A DNA stretch of 64,000 bases, taken from positions 4,186,772-4,250,771 of the forward strand of contig VXAZ01018984.1 of assembly GCA_013399875.1 (NCBI GenBank). Direction: 5' to 3'. Shown piece by piece: positions 22,321-36,838 of this stretch. How positions within the stretch are numbered: position 1 is the stretch's first letter; each line of letters begins with the position of its first letter. The stretch is from Gymnorhina tibicen (Eukaryota > Chordata > Aves > Passeriformes > Artamidae). The position numbers were made by a program, and so were the translations under genes. The notes under the pieces are model-generated. The model was not told where the DNA came from and did not search any database. It was given only the letters and a program-made list of their open reading frames with translations.

Positions 22321-24419
22321 TTGGGAGGTCAGAACCTCATGGACTGGGAAGTGTGCCTAAAAGCAGATTGTCTAGAAGAAATAACATGCTTTGCACATTC
22401 ACTGTCTTTAATTATGGGTAAAATCACGCATTTAGGACCTTGTCTCTTTTTATACACACAATGTACAAATACAGGAGAAACAGGAGTACCAGTAAATAGA
22501 ATCTGCTTTCTTTCCTGATGGAGAAGTGAAAATGCTTCCAAATGTGTCAATGCCATCTGCCTGGAGCTTTAAAAGACCTAAACCCCTCCTTTAGTAGCAT
22601 TATCCCAAAGCGGGATGTTGGAATCTTTATTTCTGCTTGAATATTGATTTACGATGGCTATTGCTGGAGGCTTCTCCCTCACTTCCTCAAGACAAGGAAA
22701 CATTTACAGTTTCTCCTGCCTCCCCATCCTCTCCTCTTGCAGTCTGACATCCTGTCACATGCTGATAGCAATCACACTCTGAATGGAAAGTCATTTGCTT
22801 ATTGACAGCCTCCCATTTACGGTGACACCTGCCAGCAGTCTCTGACCCTTGAATAAGCACTAAGACATTAACAATCTGACACAGGTTCAAGGCTGTGAAT
22901 AATAATGTCCTGCAGACTCACTACACTCACACAGGCAGCCAAAAAAACCCCCTTTGCACTAAACTTTGCCATCCTGGGGGCTGGGAAAGGCTTGCTGGAG
23001 GAGTGGCTGCGGCAGCAGATTACCTGCATGGATGAGCAGCCACACTGCTATTCCAGGCAGCGAGGCCTGATGTGTGGCCAGTGAAGCTTTGAACGTCTTC
23101 CCCTGTACTGCAATACTGGGACCTGGGCTATAAGAAACAGACTCACTGGTTTAGGAAAATAACAGGAAAGAGCAAAGAGGAAAAAAAGGATGTCTGCAGA
23201 AAAAAACCCTCAAAACAAAACCAACACTAACCCCCATCCCTCAAAAACCAAAACCCAAATTAAAACAAGTAAGCCACCTTCTCCCATAGCCAAAACCAAT
23301 CCTTTCTCTGAATTTTGGAATGTTCATAAACCCTCCCTAAACTGCTCTGGAATTGAAGGGCTCTGAACTGCCTTTGGAGTGCAGAGTCTTGTACTGCAAG
23401 TGTCACAAGGATGAAATAGTGTCCATTTCAATAGATTATCAAATGGAGAAAGTGATCCCACTATTTTTGCTTTAAGTTTTTACTAGCACTGGGTTTGTTT
23501 CTCTTGTGTGGCTGCCTGGCACGTAGCCAGTCTGGGTCTCTGCTATAATGGATGATCTATTACCTTGAAAGATATTCTCTTCTGTCACTTGCAGCCATCC
23601 CAGCCATGCCACAGTAAGTCATGGAGAAAAGGAATCCTTTCAACTTGCAACAGCCATGGCTCTTAGGAACTGTAATTGCAAACCTCAAAGCCCTGGTTAG
23701 AGTAAGAAGCTTCTGTACCAAATGACTTGCAGGAAACCTGGTCTGCCTCCCAGATGTTTAATAAACTTAGCAGTGCCCTCTCAAAATCTTTGGCTAGAGT
23801 TCAATCACCTCTACCCATAACCAGTGCACGAAGGATTCAAAGACTTCATAAACCACAGCTTTTGTTTTGAAGTAGGGGTAGAGTATGCTCACACATTTCT
23901 CTGGGCATGCTATTTGGTGAAGGAAGCCGGGATATTTTCCACCCTTATGTGCTGCAAAATAGGCTCTTACCCTTCAACAAAAAAGATGTTGAAGAAAAAC
24001 ATAGACAATTAGGACTTTATTACATTTAAGGTGTTAGTTCAGTTGCTGGTCAGCACAGAAAAAGGAAGATTTATTACTAATGAAAGCAGTTTGATGGTCT
24101 AAGTGAAAGGAATTTGGTGGGTAACCCCTGTCAAGTTCAGGGAATGGATCCATATTTTCCAAACTCTCACCACAGCATCCAGCAGCTGTGTGGGGAATGG
24201 CTTTTGTGTTCCCTAAATATATGTAAGATGTTGAAAATTCCTCCCAAATCAGAACATAAGTTTGAAATCACCTGAAAAAAACTCATGTTCATGAGCCAAC
24301 AATCCCAAACATATTTCAGACTGAAATTTTTATTTATATAGCTTTTAAATGTGTAATTTTCAAATTTGAAATTTAGTATTAGTTAAAGTCTTACTTAAAC
24401 ATGTGAAAAAAAAAAGTTG
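22321..24419. other. Non-coding stretch
   Basis: No gene, RNA or repeat family was recognised. An A/C-rich low-complexity segment occurs at about 23200-23270. Confidence 0.6.
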
Positions 24420-24776
24420 GCTTGGAGAAAAATCCCCACTTTTTAATATTCAGAAATAACTAAGCAGAAGAAGCTCAAATCTTTTTCAATTCTCTCCCCA
24501 AAAGAAGGATATCAGCTTGTTTTTGCCAGAACTACCATTTTTTTGTTTTTTTTTTTTTTAATAACAGGTTTTCGTTTTTCAAATTTTTTTGGTCAAGNGC
24601 TTGGAGAAAAATCCCCACTTTTTAATATTCAGAAATAACTAAGCAGAAGAAGCTCAAATCTTTTTCAATTCTCTCCCCAAAAGAAGGATATCAGCTTGTT
24701 TTTGCCAGAACTACCATTTTTTTGTTTTTTTTTTTTTGAATAACAGTGTTCAGTTTTGCAAATTTGTCTGGTCAAG
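24420..24776. repeat. 178-bp direct duplication across a single N (probable assembly artefact)
   Basis: Bases 24420-24597 and 24599-24776 are direct copies separated by one N at 24598. They appear identical through the unique part and a run of T. They differ only after that T run, where the first copy has T-biased substitutions (GGTTTTCGTTTTTC against TGTTCAGTTTTGC). That pattern fits a low-quality contig end after a homopolymer being joined to its own overlap, rather than a real duplication. Confidence 0.9.
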
Positions 24777-27700
24777 AGGGGAAAAATCTTCCAGTGGAAA
24801 ATTTCCTACTCTTTCCACTTAATTGAAAGGTTGCCTGCTGTGTCCCCAGCTGTCCCCTTCCAGCTTCCAGTGAAGAGGGGGATTACAAAGCTCTGAAGAA
24901 TAAAACCTTCCTGGAGCCGCCCCCCTGCCCCCAGCAGAGCAGCTACTACCCCCAAAGCAAGAAAAATAGCCAGCACTCAGCCTTCCAGCCCCTTTTTTTA
25001 GCATGGTGTGTATCTCCCAGAAAGCTGGGAACTGCAGTTCCTGCGTTCATAGGCTGCAAGGGTCACTGTCCAGCAGGCAGGACATCCAAGGCAGAAAACA
25101 AAGCTAAGCAAAACTGAACCTTCTGCAGCTACAGGCAGAAACACCGGCTCTGTATCTGTCTGGGTAGGCATCTCTTCCTGCACAAATCTGCTCGCACTTT
25201 CCTTTCCTAAAAAGAAACCCCAACAGCGGTGGGAGAGAAGATAGAAACTGTTATTATTGATGCTTTTTCTGCTGTTATTCTCAGTGACTGCAAGGACTTG
25301 CATCGAGTCAGTGCTTCTGATGGGCAGCAAAAGTCTGGGAGGAAACAACACAGACTGAGCAGCTTCACTGATACCATTTGATGCCTCAGTGTTTCATTCT
25401 ATAAAGCAAGCAACAGTCATGTTGAAAGCTGTTCACATGTTATTTCATGAAACAGAAATGGCTTCAAAACAGCCATTCTTGCAACAGAATAAATAGCAAC
25501 TGCTTCAGTTCTTGTCTAAATATGGCTTAGGATTCTTTTACGCCCATGATAGGCTGCAGCTCTCTGCTGTCAGTTTTCCCCGGCAGTTTGCTTTCCCCAC
25601 TCTTCCAGCGTAATAGAAAGGAAAGGCACTCTGCCAGAAGCCAAGATTCACATTCTGCAAGCTGTTCTGCACACACTCAACTTTAATAAGAGCTGACCTG
25701 AGAGAGAGTCTCACTAAACATTTACACAGTACTTCAAATGGAGCCCATCAATACAGGTACGTGGCTGAAAGGAAGGATGTTTACACTAAAGACTGCCATT
25801 TCTCCCTCAGATTTACAGTAGTGTTTAAATATTATTGCTTTGTTGTCATCTCTACTCATCAGAGCTGTGCTACTTCATCAGAGCATAACCTCAGCCAAGT
25901 AAGATGTGTCTCATCACCTCTGACTTCAGTGTTGGGATGAACATCACTGCACAACAGGCAAATTCATCAGAAGACTAATTTTAAAACAAGAGAGGCTCTG
26001 AATCTAATTACGTTTTTTTAAAATCAATTCCTACCTCTTTCTTGTACTTAAACAATAATACAGCCACAGTGTCAGAATTCAGAAACACAATAGTAAAATG
26101 CAGAAAATATTTATGAAAGCATCTGAAAACGAGCCTCCAGAAATCATCAGTGCCACATTTTCCAGTGTGCTGGGGTTCTGGGATAACACTGTACTCTTCC
26201 TTCATAATGCAACGAAAGCTAGAATTGTCCTTCCATTTTTCAGCAATTCAGTTCAATTTCCCAGCCCCAAGGATTTTATCAGAGAGGTTGTAGCTTGAAA
26301 ACTTTTTCTTCCTTGCATTGAAAGAAGTTTTATAAAGCAAAAAATCTAACATTTCCTTCATTTGGTTTTACCAAAGTTTCATGTTCATTGGAAGAAGCCT
26401 GTATATAAGACCAAAATATATATTTAAGGCTCAAAAAAGCCCATAAAAATAACCCTATTTTTACACCAAGGTATTCCAGCTCATTTATCAATTGTTTGTG
26501 AGAATTTGGAGGCAGAGGTTCTAGGTGTTATCCACTTCACCCTCCTCACGACCTACACACTAGGCCTTTTTTTAGGCATAGGAAAGTGCAGTTGGCAAAA
26601 CACATCTGCTCTGGTATTTTTGGATCATGTAGGAAAAACATTATTTTTATTTTTTAAAGCAATTTCTATTTAATATTTTAAAGTAAACAAAATATTTTCA
26701 CAAACAAATTTTCATTTGATTCCAGCTGGAGAGGTTTAATACAACATTGATTTTTTACCCATTAGTCAAATAATCAATTTTACATCAGCATAGCATCTCT
26801 ATTTACATCTCTATTTATGAAGAATAAGCATTACGTATTGCATTGATCTAGAGCCTGGTCTATACCTTCCCTTTTCCACCATAGGGGAGGAATAAGAAGT
26901 TAAGAAATATGTACAGATTGCTGAGGATAATCTCTGTAAGAGAGTATTTCCTCCTGCAAAATTACAAACCACTCTTTGAGGACAAGATTAATTTAAGAGT
27001 AGGCTTAGATGCAATTCATAATGCTAAATGAACAGGTGGCATTCTAAATAGTCACGCAGAAGTTTCTGCCTCTCTTGGCAAATACAAATGTTTGATGTGA
27101 ACAAAGCCAAAAGGGTTTTGTTATTTGCTCGACTCTGGCTCCCATTTCAAGGTTTCCTTCCCTTGGGACATGTGGGCCTTCAGTTTCTCACTCACACAGA
27201 TTAGAGGTTATCCTTAAAAGTGTTCTGACTAAGGCAGCACAAGGCTCTAAGGAGGTTTCCCCTGCTTAAGAAATGCCCTCAAATATTATGCATCCAAAAA
27301 GGGAAGGAGGGAGGGCATTTGGATAAACAGGGGGGACTGGCTAAAAGAGAAGTCCAACCACGAAGGTAACAACCAAATTCCAGGATGCAGGAAATAATTA
27401 AGAAGGATTGTAGTTCCTAAGAGGAAATCGGAGATCACTATGTCCAGTTTTCACTAAACCATTTTATTGCCGTTTAAGCTCTGTATAGCCCTGCTGTAAT
27501 CAAATCAGGAGGAACACCAGCAAGGAACAGTGTGAAATCCATGTGCATGAAAATCTGCTAGAACTCTTTGGGTCACCCACATAGAAAAAGCCCAAGCCTG
27601 TACTGAGCAGCATCAAAAGCACAGGCAGGTAGATGATTACGTGCTGTTTTCCAAGAGTATAATGACAGATTAGTGGATTTCAGTTTTATAAACTTCACGA

Positions 27701-30700
27701 GCTTTGTCCACCCTGCAGAAGGTATTAAAACAGAACTGCAGAAAACCACAACCACATGGTGTGAGTGTGTCAGGAAACATGGTTAAAGGAAAGCATGTTT
27801 TCATGAAACCCTGGAGACAGTGTTGCCAATGCCTCCGGATGAACCAGAGCAGGGTGGGAAGTTCTCTCCCTGGTCACGATGCTTTCTGTAGCTGTATGTG
27901 CATAATTTCCCTTCTGTGCCCGTTTCCCTTTTTCAGTTTTCTGCAGGAAAACTTCTTCAGTTTTCAGAGCAAAACCAGGTTATTTCTATGTAGCTGTCAG
28001 ACAATCCCCAATTCCAAAGTAAGGGGCGTCATGCACACAGAGTTTGGTGTGCTTTCAAATACAGAATAAGAAATTAAAACCACCTCCTCAGCCAGTTTTT
28101 AACAGCAGAACGTTCATGAGTATCCTTTATAAATGCACATTCCACACTTCACAGCATCAAATGAGCTGCAGAGCACCAGTAGGACACAAGCTCTTGAAAT
28201 AAAAATGATGCTGGCAAAGTGGGGTGGTGGTTATATCATCAGTGAATAATCACCGTGACAGTTTTAATTAAGTTGAAGAAGGAACTTACTCTGGATTCTG
28301 GTATTCTTCAGTGCCATGGAGTTTGGGGTGAAAATCACAGAATTCCTGTTTTAACGAACATCATGGAGAAGAATGATTATAATAAAACAAACCTGCTGGC
28401 TTGATTTCCATGGCATTTCTTTTCAGAAGCGCTTACCAACAGGTCTCGCCTGCACTCTGCAGAAGAGATTCTGTTTTTGTCTACCTGCACATGTCCTCTG
28501 CTACAACACTGACAGTTTTCCCATCCTTAGTCTTGAAATCTTGCAGGTGATGCATGTAAAGGGAAACAGCTTGTTCTTCTAGTATTGCTGAATGACATAA
28601 TATGGGCTAATTTGGACTGAGATAGCAGTCACTGAAGGGTGAACTCTTGTCATTTCTAGAGGCCATTTCAAAGAAACCACAGGTGCGAAGAATTCCAATC
28701 TCTTATAAGCTAGAACCAGTAGTAACATGTAAAGAAGTTAAACTGGTGTTAAAACTGATTTAACAACTGGGTCCCTGGCGGGGGGGAAAGAATATTCTCT
28801 CCTCCTCTCCCTTCAATAGTTCTTCTATGTACTACTATCAGCCAGAGTGGAAGAGAAACTGCAAACTTGAAAACATTGACAAGTAGAAGAGTCTTTTGTT
28901 GTAGGAGTTCATAACTTTAACTGTCAGCCAGTGCTGCAACAAATCACCCACCTGCAGTGCTGATGATATAAAAATTAGCTCAGAGAGCTGACAAGTCAGC
29001 TAAAGGCATTATTTAATGTGGTTGCCAGAAATCCCTTCATAAAAATTCATGACTCCAGCAGCTGGTCCTAGTTGCCATGAGACTTCTTGTGTGTTCTTCC
29101 CTGGAAGGCAGAGAAACCAAAACCATACTCCACGTCTCAGTAAAGATCTGTGCCTGATTTTAACTAAATTGAACAAGGAAAGGCTCCCATCACCACCCAT
29201 TACAGAGATGGCTTTTCCGTCACCTACAGCTCAAGAGCGTCTTTCCAGTCTGCTCCACTCTCCATAGGATCAGGCAGCAATGAGCTTTGAACATAATGAT
29301 CAGACCCAGCAGAAATAACCCAGAAAGGTTTAGAGGTTTTGCTGTATTTATCCAAAGGGGCACTGCTACTCATGCTCATGTCTTAACAAAGCAAAAATCT
29401 TTACCAGGAAATAGAAAAATCATGTCCTGTAGTGGTATGCAAATATTTCCCTTCTGGTCAAGGCCTTACAAACATTTCTTTTTATACCCCTCTGAAGCTT
29501 TCAAATTGATGTGTTTTAAAGAAGAGGTAAAAATACCTGTGTGAAGCAGAGGGACATGATTTCCCAAACTGCCCTACTCAAACAATGAGAAATAGGTGAT
29601 AAAGTTTATTTAATGTTTAATCTATGTCTTCTCCAAACACTCTTTAGAGATTACAACTCACTATTAACACTGTCAGAAACTAATAATCCATGGGGAATGA
29701 AGCCCATGGCTTCCACATCCTTCTGGCTTGTGTCCAGTATGAGAGTTTACCACACTGCCTGGGATAACAGGATTTTCTGCATACACGTCCCTGTCCCTCC
29801 TTCCTTCACCACTATGTGTTAGTACTGCCAAGCTGTGGAACAGCTATTGCTCAGCTACTGCTTCAGAAGCAGGAAAAATCTCGTTATTCTGCAGAATATA
29901 CACAGGACTGTAATGCTGTGTAGTTCCTATGGAGTTATTAATTGAAACACAATAGCTTCTTCAAAACCAACTTTTTAAAAAATTGCTTTTTAAAAATTAC
30001 CTGCTGGCTCAGATTTTTCCAAGGTTTCTTTAACTAGCTGTACCTATGAACACTTTCATTTGCAGTAATTTTTCTTGGTGAAAATGATATTAAGGACAAT
30101 GAACTTTCAAGTTACATAGATGCTTCTGAGTTCAAAATTGAGCATCACTTGAAGAAATTAATGCTATTCTGATTGCTCCAGAATAATAGAAGCAACTTCC
30201 AAAATGGCAGTGGTACTTTCCAGCAGCTTTAAATAGAGCTAACTGGTTTCCTGTGGCATATACAGTGAGGCAAAGAGATGTGCAGGGGCTTGTAAAACTA
30301 AGTATTCTTTGGGATGTGTTTTTTATTAATATAACCTAATAAGATGAAATTTGGCCACTGATCCACCAAATATCAGCAAACTGAGTTAGGTAACATTTTC
30401 TGAGAAAGCTCCACAGGGAGAACAAAGTTTCAGCCCTTTTCTGCCTCGTGCCTTGCAAGGCTGTTACTACTTTTGCAAAGCAGACAAACAAACCATTCCT
30501 TAAGCACAAAAGATTGGGGATGAGCGTTCTGAAGCTTCCTCAGAAAATTAGATCACCTTATAAAACTATAAGGTACTCTGCCACAGGACACTGAGTCCTT
30601 CACATTACAACTCTACCCAATGTGCAAGGAGGGAACTCTGGAATTCCTGCCTGCAATTGAACCATGGAACAGAAAAGGTGATTTTTCTGCTTCTAACAGG

Positions 30701-33464
30701 ATCATGCTCTCCAGTCATTTCCTAAGACCATGTGTAGCCCTGTAAAAGTAACCAGAGGGAAAAAACAAGGAGAAGCAACCATAAGAAGTAGCTGAATCCT
30801 GACTAGAAGTGAGGTCACATTCTGTTATCTGTTACCTTTCCCCAGCTGAAGTGGCCTGTAGTCTTCAGAGCACAACGGGGGAGGCTTCTGTCTAAGGGAT
30901 TATATGAAGGCTTCAGAGCACTTAGAGGGAGCTCCTAGAGAGATGGAGCTGAATTCCTGCTTCAGGGGACTGAGGATCTGTGTGAAAAACATGCTGGAGC
31001 TCCCTAATGCTCTATCTGCCCACATTTAAGCAGATTTCTTTCTCTTGCTCTTTGTTGTGACATGTGGATACAATAAGGGTCCTCTTCCTTTCTGGATATC
31101 ACATACTTGCTTTGCTTGAGTTTTACCACCCTACCACACACTTCCTTTGAAAGCCTGCCTCCCTTTCCATCGCTCACTTCCTTCAGTTTAATAGCTCCCA
31201 AACTTTGTCCGTGTTCTGGGCACAAAGGTTACTCCTGCAACCCTGGTCTGGATTGAACAGCACCCTCTCTTTGCCACGGCAATGCTGCAACTTTGATTGG
31301 CTCTGAGGATGTGAGACAGGGCGAGGCTTAATGGCTCTAAGTCAATTAATGCTTTCCAGACTTTACACTCAACCTTAGTACTGTAGCTAAGGCTGGTTTC
31401 CTCTGTAGTGCCGAAAGACCGATCCGGACAAGCAGGAAAAGGAACAACACCTGGGAGAAGAACCTGCTTTTGTAGTCACGGCCAGAGCTGTGAGCTCGGA
31501 GGGGCTGTGTTTTGCTCAGTCTTTACACTTTCCAGCCCTGCTTGGGGCTGGACATGGCAAGCTGCTTTGTTAGTGACAGTGCACATATGTCAGCACCCAG
31601 CTGAACTGTGCTTTCCCCTGAGGTACTGACTCAGTTTCTCTTCGGTCTTCCATCGGTGATTGCCTCCCAATAACCCCTGTAAGTCCCAGGGGACTAGCTG
31701 CCTGCACCACAAGTAACTGCTGCTGCTGTGCACAGCAGAAAGAGGAAGCAGTGAAATGGTACGCTGATTACAAAATGCATTTACTCCATAGAAAGCAATG
31801 GAAAAATTTACAAGACAGAACAAATACAACTTTCAGCATTTTGCTGGATGAAGAAACTCCCCCATCCCAACAACCTCATTTCCCCCCCCCGTGAACTTAA
31901 AGCTGCATCTGCCAACATATGGGCTGGGTGCAGATTTTCCTGTGTAGGCTTAAGGTGTTTTAGCAAGTTCTCCAGCTAGGAACAGGTGCGTCTTTCTAAT
32001 GCCGTTTCAAGCAACATATGGACTTCAGAGAAAATCCAGCAGGGTTTTCAGATCTCACTCTCCTAGCTCTGTCTGGTCAGACACTGTAGGGAAACCCATC
32101 TGTGCCAGCTCTCAAGTTCCCTTTGTTCTGTGCTGCCACTCCCGTTGTGACAGTAACTACCACAGTGCAGATTAGAGCTCCTATTCTGATGTTGATGTAG
32201 GCTCGTCTGTGCCTGAGACTCTCGAGTTTATTACACAAAGAGTAAATTCAGGAGTTAACTGCTTTGCATACATCCGAAACTTTCCAATGCTGTTTGGGAC
32301 TGAAGTGCAACAGCAAGTTCCCACACCCTTTACCCCTCACCTGGTTTTTCAGAGTCCAACTCTGACAGCTAACTGAATTTAGCAAAAGCGTGCATGAGCG
32401 TCTAAATCTGGTGTGAACTGATGGCACTTGGAGTGTGGATTCTTGCCTTCCAAGGAATAATTTCAAACTGGGAGAGAGTTTGATGAATGAAAGTCACCTG
32501 ATGAATGAAACTCAGGCCTGCAGACTGTCTGATCCTGGCAGATCCATCTAGCTTGCAGGCATGCAAATCCGGGGAGAAAATTAAGAATACTGAGCCTAGA
32601 AATATTATACTTTAGTTCTCATTCCTGCTGTACACCTGCTAGTGGTTCCCAGACTCTCCTTCCTAGCTCACCTGCTGGGCAGGTAGGTTTCTTCATCTGT
32701 ATGTATTTCCAAAGCCAGGTACCTCTTTTCCTGGAAGGAAAAGAGATGAGAGTGTTCTTTTTCTTGCCTCCAAGCAGAGACATAGATTTGCAAATCTGTT
32801 TGCAAAATAGATTGCAAATAATGCAAAGTTTGTCAGAAAATTAAACTTAAATTGAGAGGCCTAAACTCCAAAATAAATTAAGTTATATAACTTTAAAAAA
32901 TTACATCCTGCATCCTTAACCACAGGGATATTTTTGTCTTTTTTTCATGCCTTACATGCTGACATTTGTTCCATTACCACTGTCATCAGAGAGCTTTTCT
33001 ATGTATTCAGTCCCTTGCTGTCTGTATTTTCCTTCTTGAGATCCAGGTCAGTCCAGTGATCAGCAAGTTCATCAGAGTGAGTTCACTACAATAATTTCAG
33101 GGGTAAAAGTCCTGTCTGAGTGTCCTCACCAGGAAATCATTCTTCGTTTTATGTCATCTGCTGTACATTGACCAACCACATAAAAGACAGCACTGAAAGA
33201 ACTTTAACTCTGTGGCTCAAATCACCAAGTACAGCTTGGAATGAGAACATCTTACTCATAAGGGTAAAGGATACAACCCATTATTTCTCTTCCATATGGG
33301 TGCTAATAAAGCTATGAAAAGTAGTCCAACGACAATCACAATAATACTTCATGGCCCTGGGATGGTTGGTAAGTGAATCTGAAGCAGAGAAAATTTTTTC
33401 TTTTTCTTCTTTCTGGACATAGGAAGAAAGAGACAGACACAGTCTACCAATACATGGCTCCACC
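24777..33464. other. Non-coding stretch
   Basis: Mostly AT-rich sequence without recognised exons. A small direct repeat (CATCTCTATTTA) occurs near 26800-26820. Polypyrimidine and polyadenine tracts are scattered. No intact transposon or RNA gene was seen. Confidence 0.6.
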
Positions 33465-33745
33465 ATGGAGTTCTGCTCTCAGTCTCCTCCAGGATGAACA
33501 AACCAAGTGACCTCAGATGCTCCTCATAAGGCTTCCCCTCTAGAGCCTTCACCCTATTTCTAGCTCTCCTTTGGACATTCTACCACCTTTAAATCTTTCT
33601 TGTATTGTGGTGCCCAAACTGCACACACTGCTTGAGGTGAGGCTGCACCAGTGCAAAGTAGAGCGGGACAGTCACCTCCTCCAACCAGCTGGTGATGTGT
33701 TGTGCTCGATGCACCCCAAGACACAAGTTGGCACAAGATCGTTCA
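33465..33745 (-). mobile_element. CR1 LINE fragment (ORF2 C-terminal region)
   Basis: On the minus strand the peptide LEGKPYEEHLRSLGLFILEE matches the CR1 ORF2 C-terminal motif (LE.LPYEERLRELGLFSLE). The plus strand 33570-33745 matches antisense CR1 upstream of it, including TGTGGTGCCCAAACTGCACA and GGTGAGGCTGCACCAGTGCA. It is truncated at both ends, diverged and inactive. Confidence 0.88.
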
Positions 33746-34034
33746 GTGAGATTGCTTTGTAAATGTCAGACTTGCAAGTAATTTCATAGCCTAGTTCTTG
33801 CGATGTATGCCCCACTTAGCTGCTGAACTGTGAGTCACAACTTGAACACAGGAGAGGAAAAAATGTTGCTCTTACTTTTGCTGCAAGTAGGTGCAGAGAC
33901 AGGATAATGAACTCCTATCACTCAAACTCTGCTTTCAGTCCTGCCGCTGAAAATCAGCAGAGATAAAATTTAGCGTGGTGTCAACTGAAAGCCATTTGTT
34001 GCCATTTTGATCCTTTTGCATAAACATGGAGTTG

Positions 34035-34066
<32 letters not shown>

Positions 34067-36222
34067 GTCTGGGGGTAGATGAGACTCACAAATTCTGTTT
34101 TAAGGGTGTCCCGGAAAAAGACTGCCACATGGAAAAGGGTGATGTTCTCTGCTTCCAGTCAAGTCTGGTGTTCAGATTTTGCTAAGGTCTTGCAAGTCAC
34201 CTCACTTCATAACCACTGAACCCGATGCTGATGGTGGGGAAACCTCAGAGCTGAACATTTAAGAATCAAGACACTGGAAATGTTTTGTCAGTTGTTCACA
34301 TTTTTGACCGTTTTAAATGGAAAAAGAAGTCACCTGGTTTAATACCTTTCAGTGTACCACTACAGTTGCAACTCTTCACATGACTATGGGAATATCTGTT
34401 ACTGAATTTCTTTATAAGATTTTAGTAATTATACTCTCCAAGTATAGAATTTAGCAGGCCCTTTTCAGTGGCTGAAATGAAGGAGAGTATTCCAAAGGCA
34501 TCAGTGTTCCCACGTGAATTTGCCCCCAAGCATCTAAAACCACTGTTGTCTGCTCTTATGGAACAGGGCCATGATATGGTTTTTTGCTTCAAAGAGATGC
34601 TGAATGTTTACCAAAAAGTTCAAATATGTTTTGAATGTTATAACGTCTAGAACTGTAATGCAAGAGATAAAGAACCTCTCTCAAGCCATCTTGAGATTGC
34701 TCAGAGCAACATCCTTGGAATACACACACCCATGCACACGTGAGGGAAATGTAGCACTGAGTTAAACAGCCTGCAGAGTTCTCCAGTTGTTTCACAATAT
34801 TGCTTGTGGACAAAAAGTAAGCAGCTTTACAACAGCCCACATGCTTGGGAGATTTTGGAGACCAGAATTTAGGAATAAGAGTGTTTGCAAAAAAACCCCC
34901 AGGTTTGGAAAATCCTTGGAGGATCAAAAGCTAAAGTTAGCTCATTGATACTGACTGTGAGCAGGTCCTGCTGCTCAAATCCTGAATCTGAGAGGCATTC
35001 CTTTTTTAGTGCCACAACTGATATTGCTAATGCATTTTCCTAACCAAGCTTATGGAGGTTTTTCTGATGGCAGGATGGCTGAAATATAAATATGGGGAGG
35101 CCTGGCAGATTTGAGTCTGTCACACTCCCACAAACTCCTAGGATCTTTTTTTTCCCTCATGTAGGTAAGACGGAGGAAGTAATATTTCTGTGTTATGTAC
35201 TGAAAATATAATGACTTACAATATGAAAAGGGATAATGATAAACCATTATAATTATTTACTCCTAAACAGGCAAAAATCATTTTCATTGAAGAAATCTGA
35301 CTTGGTGCCGTTCTGTTTTTCCAGGTCAGTGTCCAGTCCACTTCCATCTCTTTCCTTCTGCCTTTGTTAACACAGAGACAGGTTCTTTCCTGAGCTTTAA
35401 TTCAGGAATGGGAAGAGCTCCTTTGGAACTAATATATGATCCTTCTTTAAACCCACCTCAAAACTCTTCTTTGTAGTGATGAGTAAAGGAAATTCTGAAG
35501 TGAACAGGCCACTGATGTGCCTTGACGTGCCCAGACTCTCACAGCTGGCACTGACTGGTATTGGTTGCTCCAAATCCTGGTACTTCCTTTTCTGGCCATA
35601 TCAGCTTCTCCTTCATCGATTCAGATCATAAGTTCCTTTATGATACAAGAATTTTGTTGTTGTTTTATGCTCATGTGGTGCTAAGCACCATCAGGTCACA
35701 ACCTGTGGTACATAGAAATGCAAAAATTAGAAGGTTCTGATTAATAACAATAACAACAGCTCTACCTGAAGAAATCTGAAGCAACACAAGAAGTTACAAG
35801 AAATGAAGGCTTCTGTGGGGCTGGAAATGAAGAATTCCATGGTTGGAAATGAAGAATTCTGAAAGTTTCTAAAACTGGATAGCCCTCATGTCAGAGACAA
35901 TTCTGTCATGTAGCAAAGACAAAATTTAAATGGTTTTTGACATGCTGCTTCAACCATCAAACTTCTATTTGCTGATTTGTTCTGTATTTTTACTACAGCA
36001 ACTTTCTAAACACCCAAGCAGCACTAATCTTTCATTTTATAAGACAGTAAAGTTATGATTTTGCCCTATGTTAGGCAAAATGGTAATAAAAGGTTCTTGA
36101 ACTACCGCTGAAATAGTTGATGGATCTTGAGTGCTGTGCTCATTCCATTGAAGAGCTGCTGCCATGACATGGAGTAATTTTGTGTCTTCCTAGGGGAAGA
36201 AAACCCTTGCTTGCCTTATTGA
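33746..36222. other. Non-coding stretch
   Basis: It contains the (ATCA)8 microsatellite at 34035 and a 19-base near-duplicate (GGAAATGAAGAATTC) around 35822-35861. No exon or other repeat family was recognised. Confidence 0.6.
34035..34066. repeat. (ATCA)8 tetranucleotide microsatellite
   Basis: Eight perfect units, probably polymorphic. A shorter relative lies at 49674-49690. Confidence 0.97.
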
Positions 36223-36736
36223 TTCTGTGTCTTGGGGTGACTGTGCTGTTGTATCCCCTACCACCGCTCTATGCCAGACATGATTCCTGAGCCTTTCTAT
36301 GCCTTTAAAACTGGATGCAAGAGACAGAGAAAAAAACTGAGCGAACTTTTCAAAACAGTTTGTGCTTCAAGGACACAGGGATTAGCTACTGCTGCGGCAG
36401 GCAGAGGAAGCACTTTTCTTTTTCTGGCTTTTCGGTCAGTTTTTTCGGCTCTGTTTCTTCAGAGAGGGACGGAGAGTTGAGGTTTTTTTTCCCCTTGGGA
36501 CTACGTTTTTTTTTCCTTCTTCTCTTCTGGACTTGTTCGGAACACCAGAACATCAGAACCCCACCAAGGGACCTTCCACTGGCCGGGAGGGGGGGGCCCC
36601 CCACGCCAACCCAGCTCCGAGGAGGAGGAGAGAGACCACACCCACAGAAGGACTCTAAAATCTTTCAGGTTTTCTCTCCAGAGCGAGAGATTTTATTATT
36701 TAGCATTATTAGTATTGTTTTCCTGTGTGTTTGTTA

Positions 36737-36742
36737 AATAAA
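36737..36742 (+). promoter_or_regulatory. LTR polyadenylation signal AATAAA
   Basis: A canonical hexamer lies in the 3' half of the LTR, followed by T-rich sequence, as expected at the R/U5 boundary. Confidence 0.7.
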
Positions 36743-36838
36743 TAGTTTTATTTTCTCCTTCACTTTCCTCTGAGGAAAATTTGTTTTTTCCCGAACCCAG
36801 TTGGGGGAAGGGGTGGTTTGTAGCCTGCCTTCCTTTGA

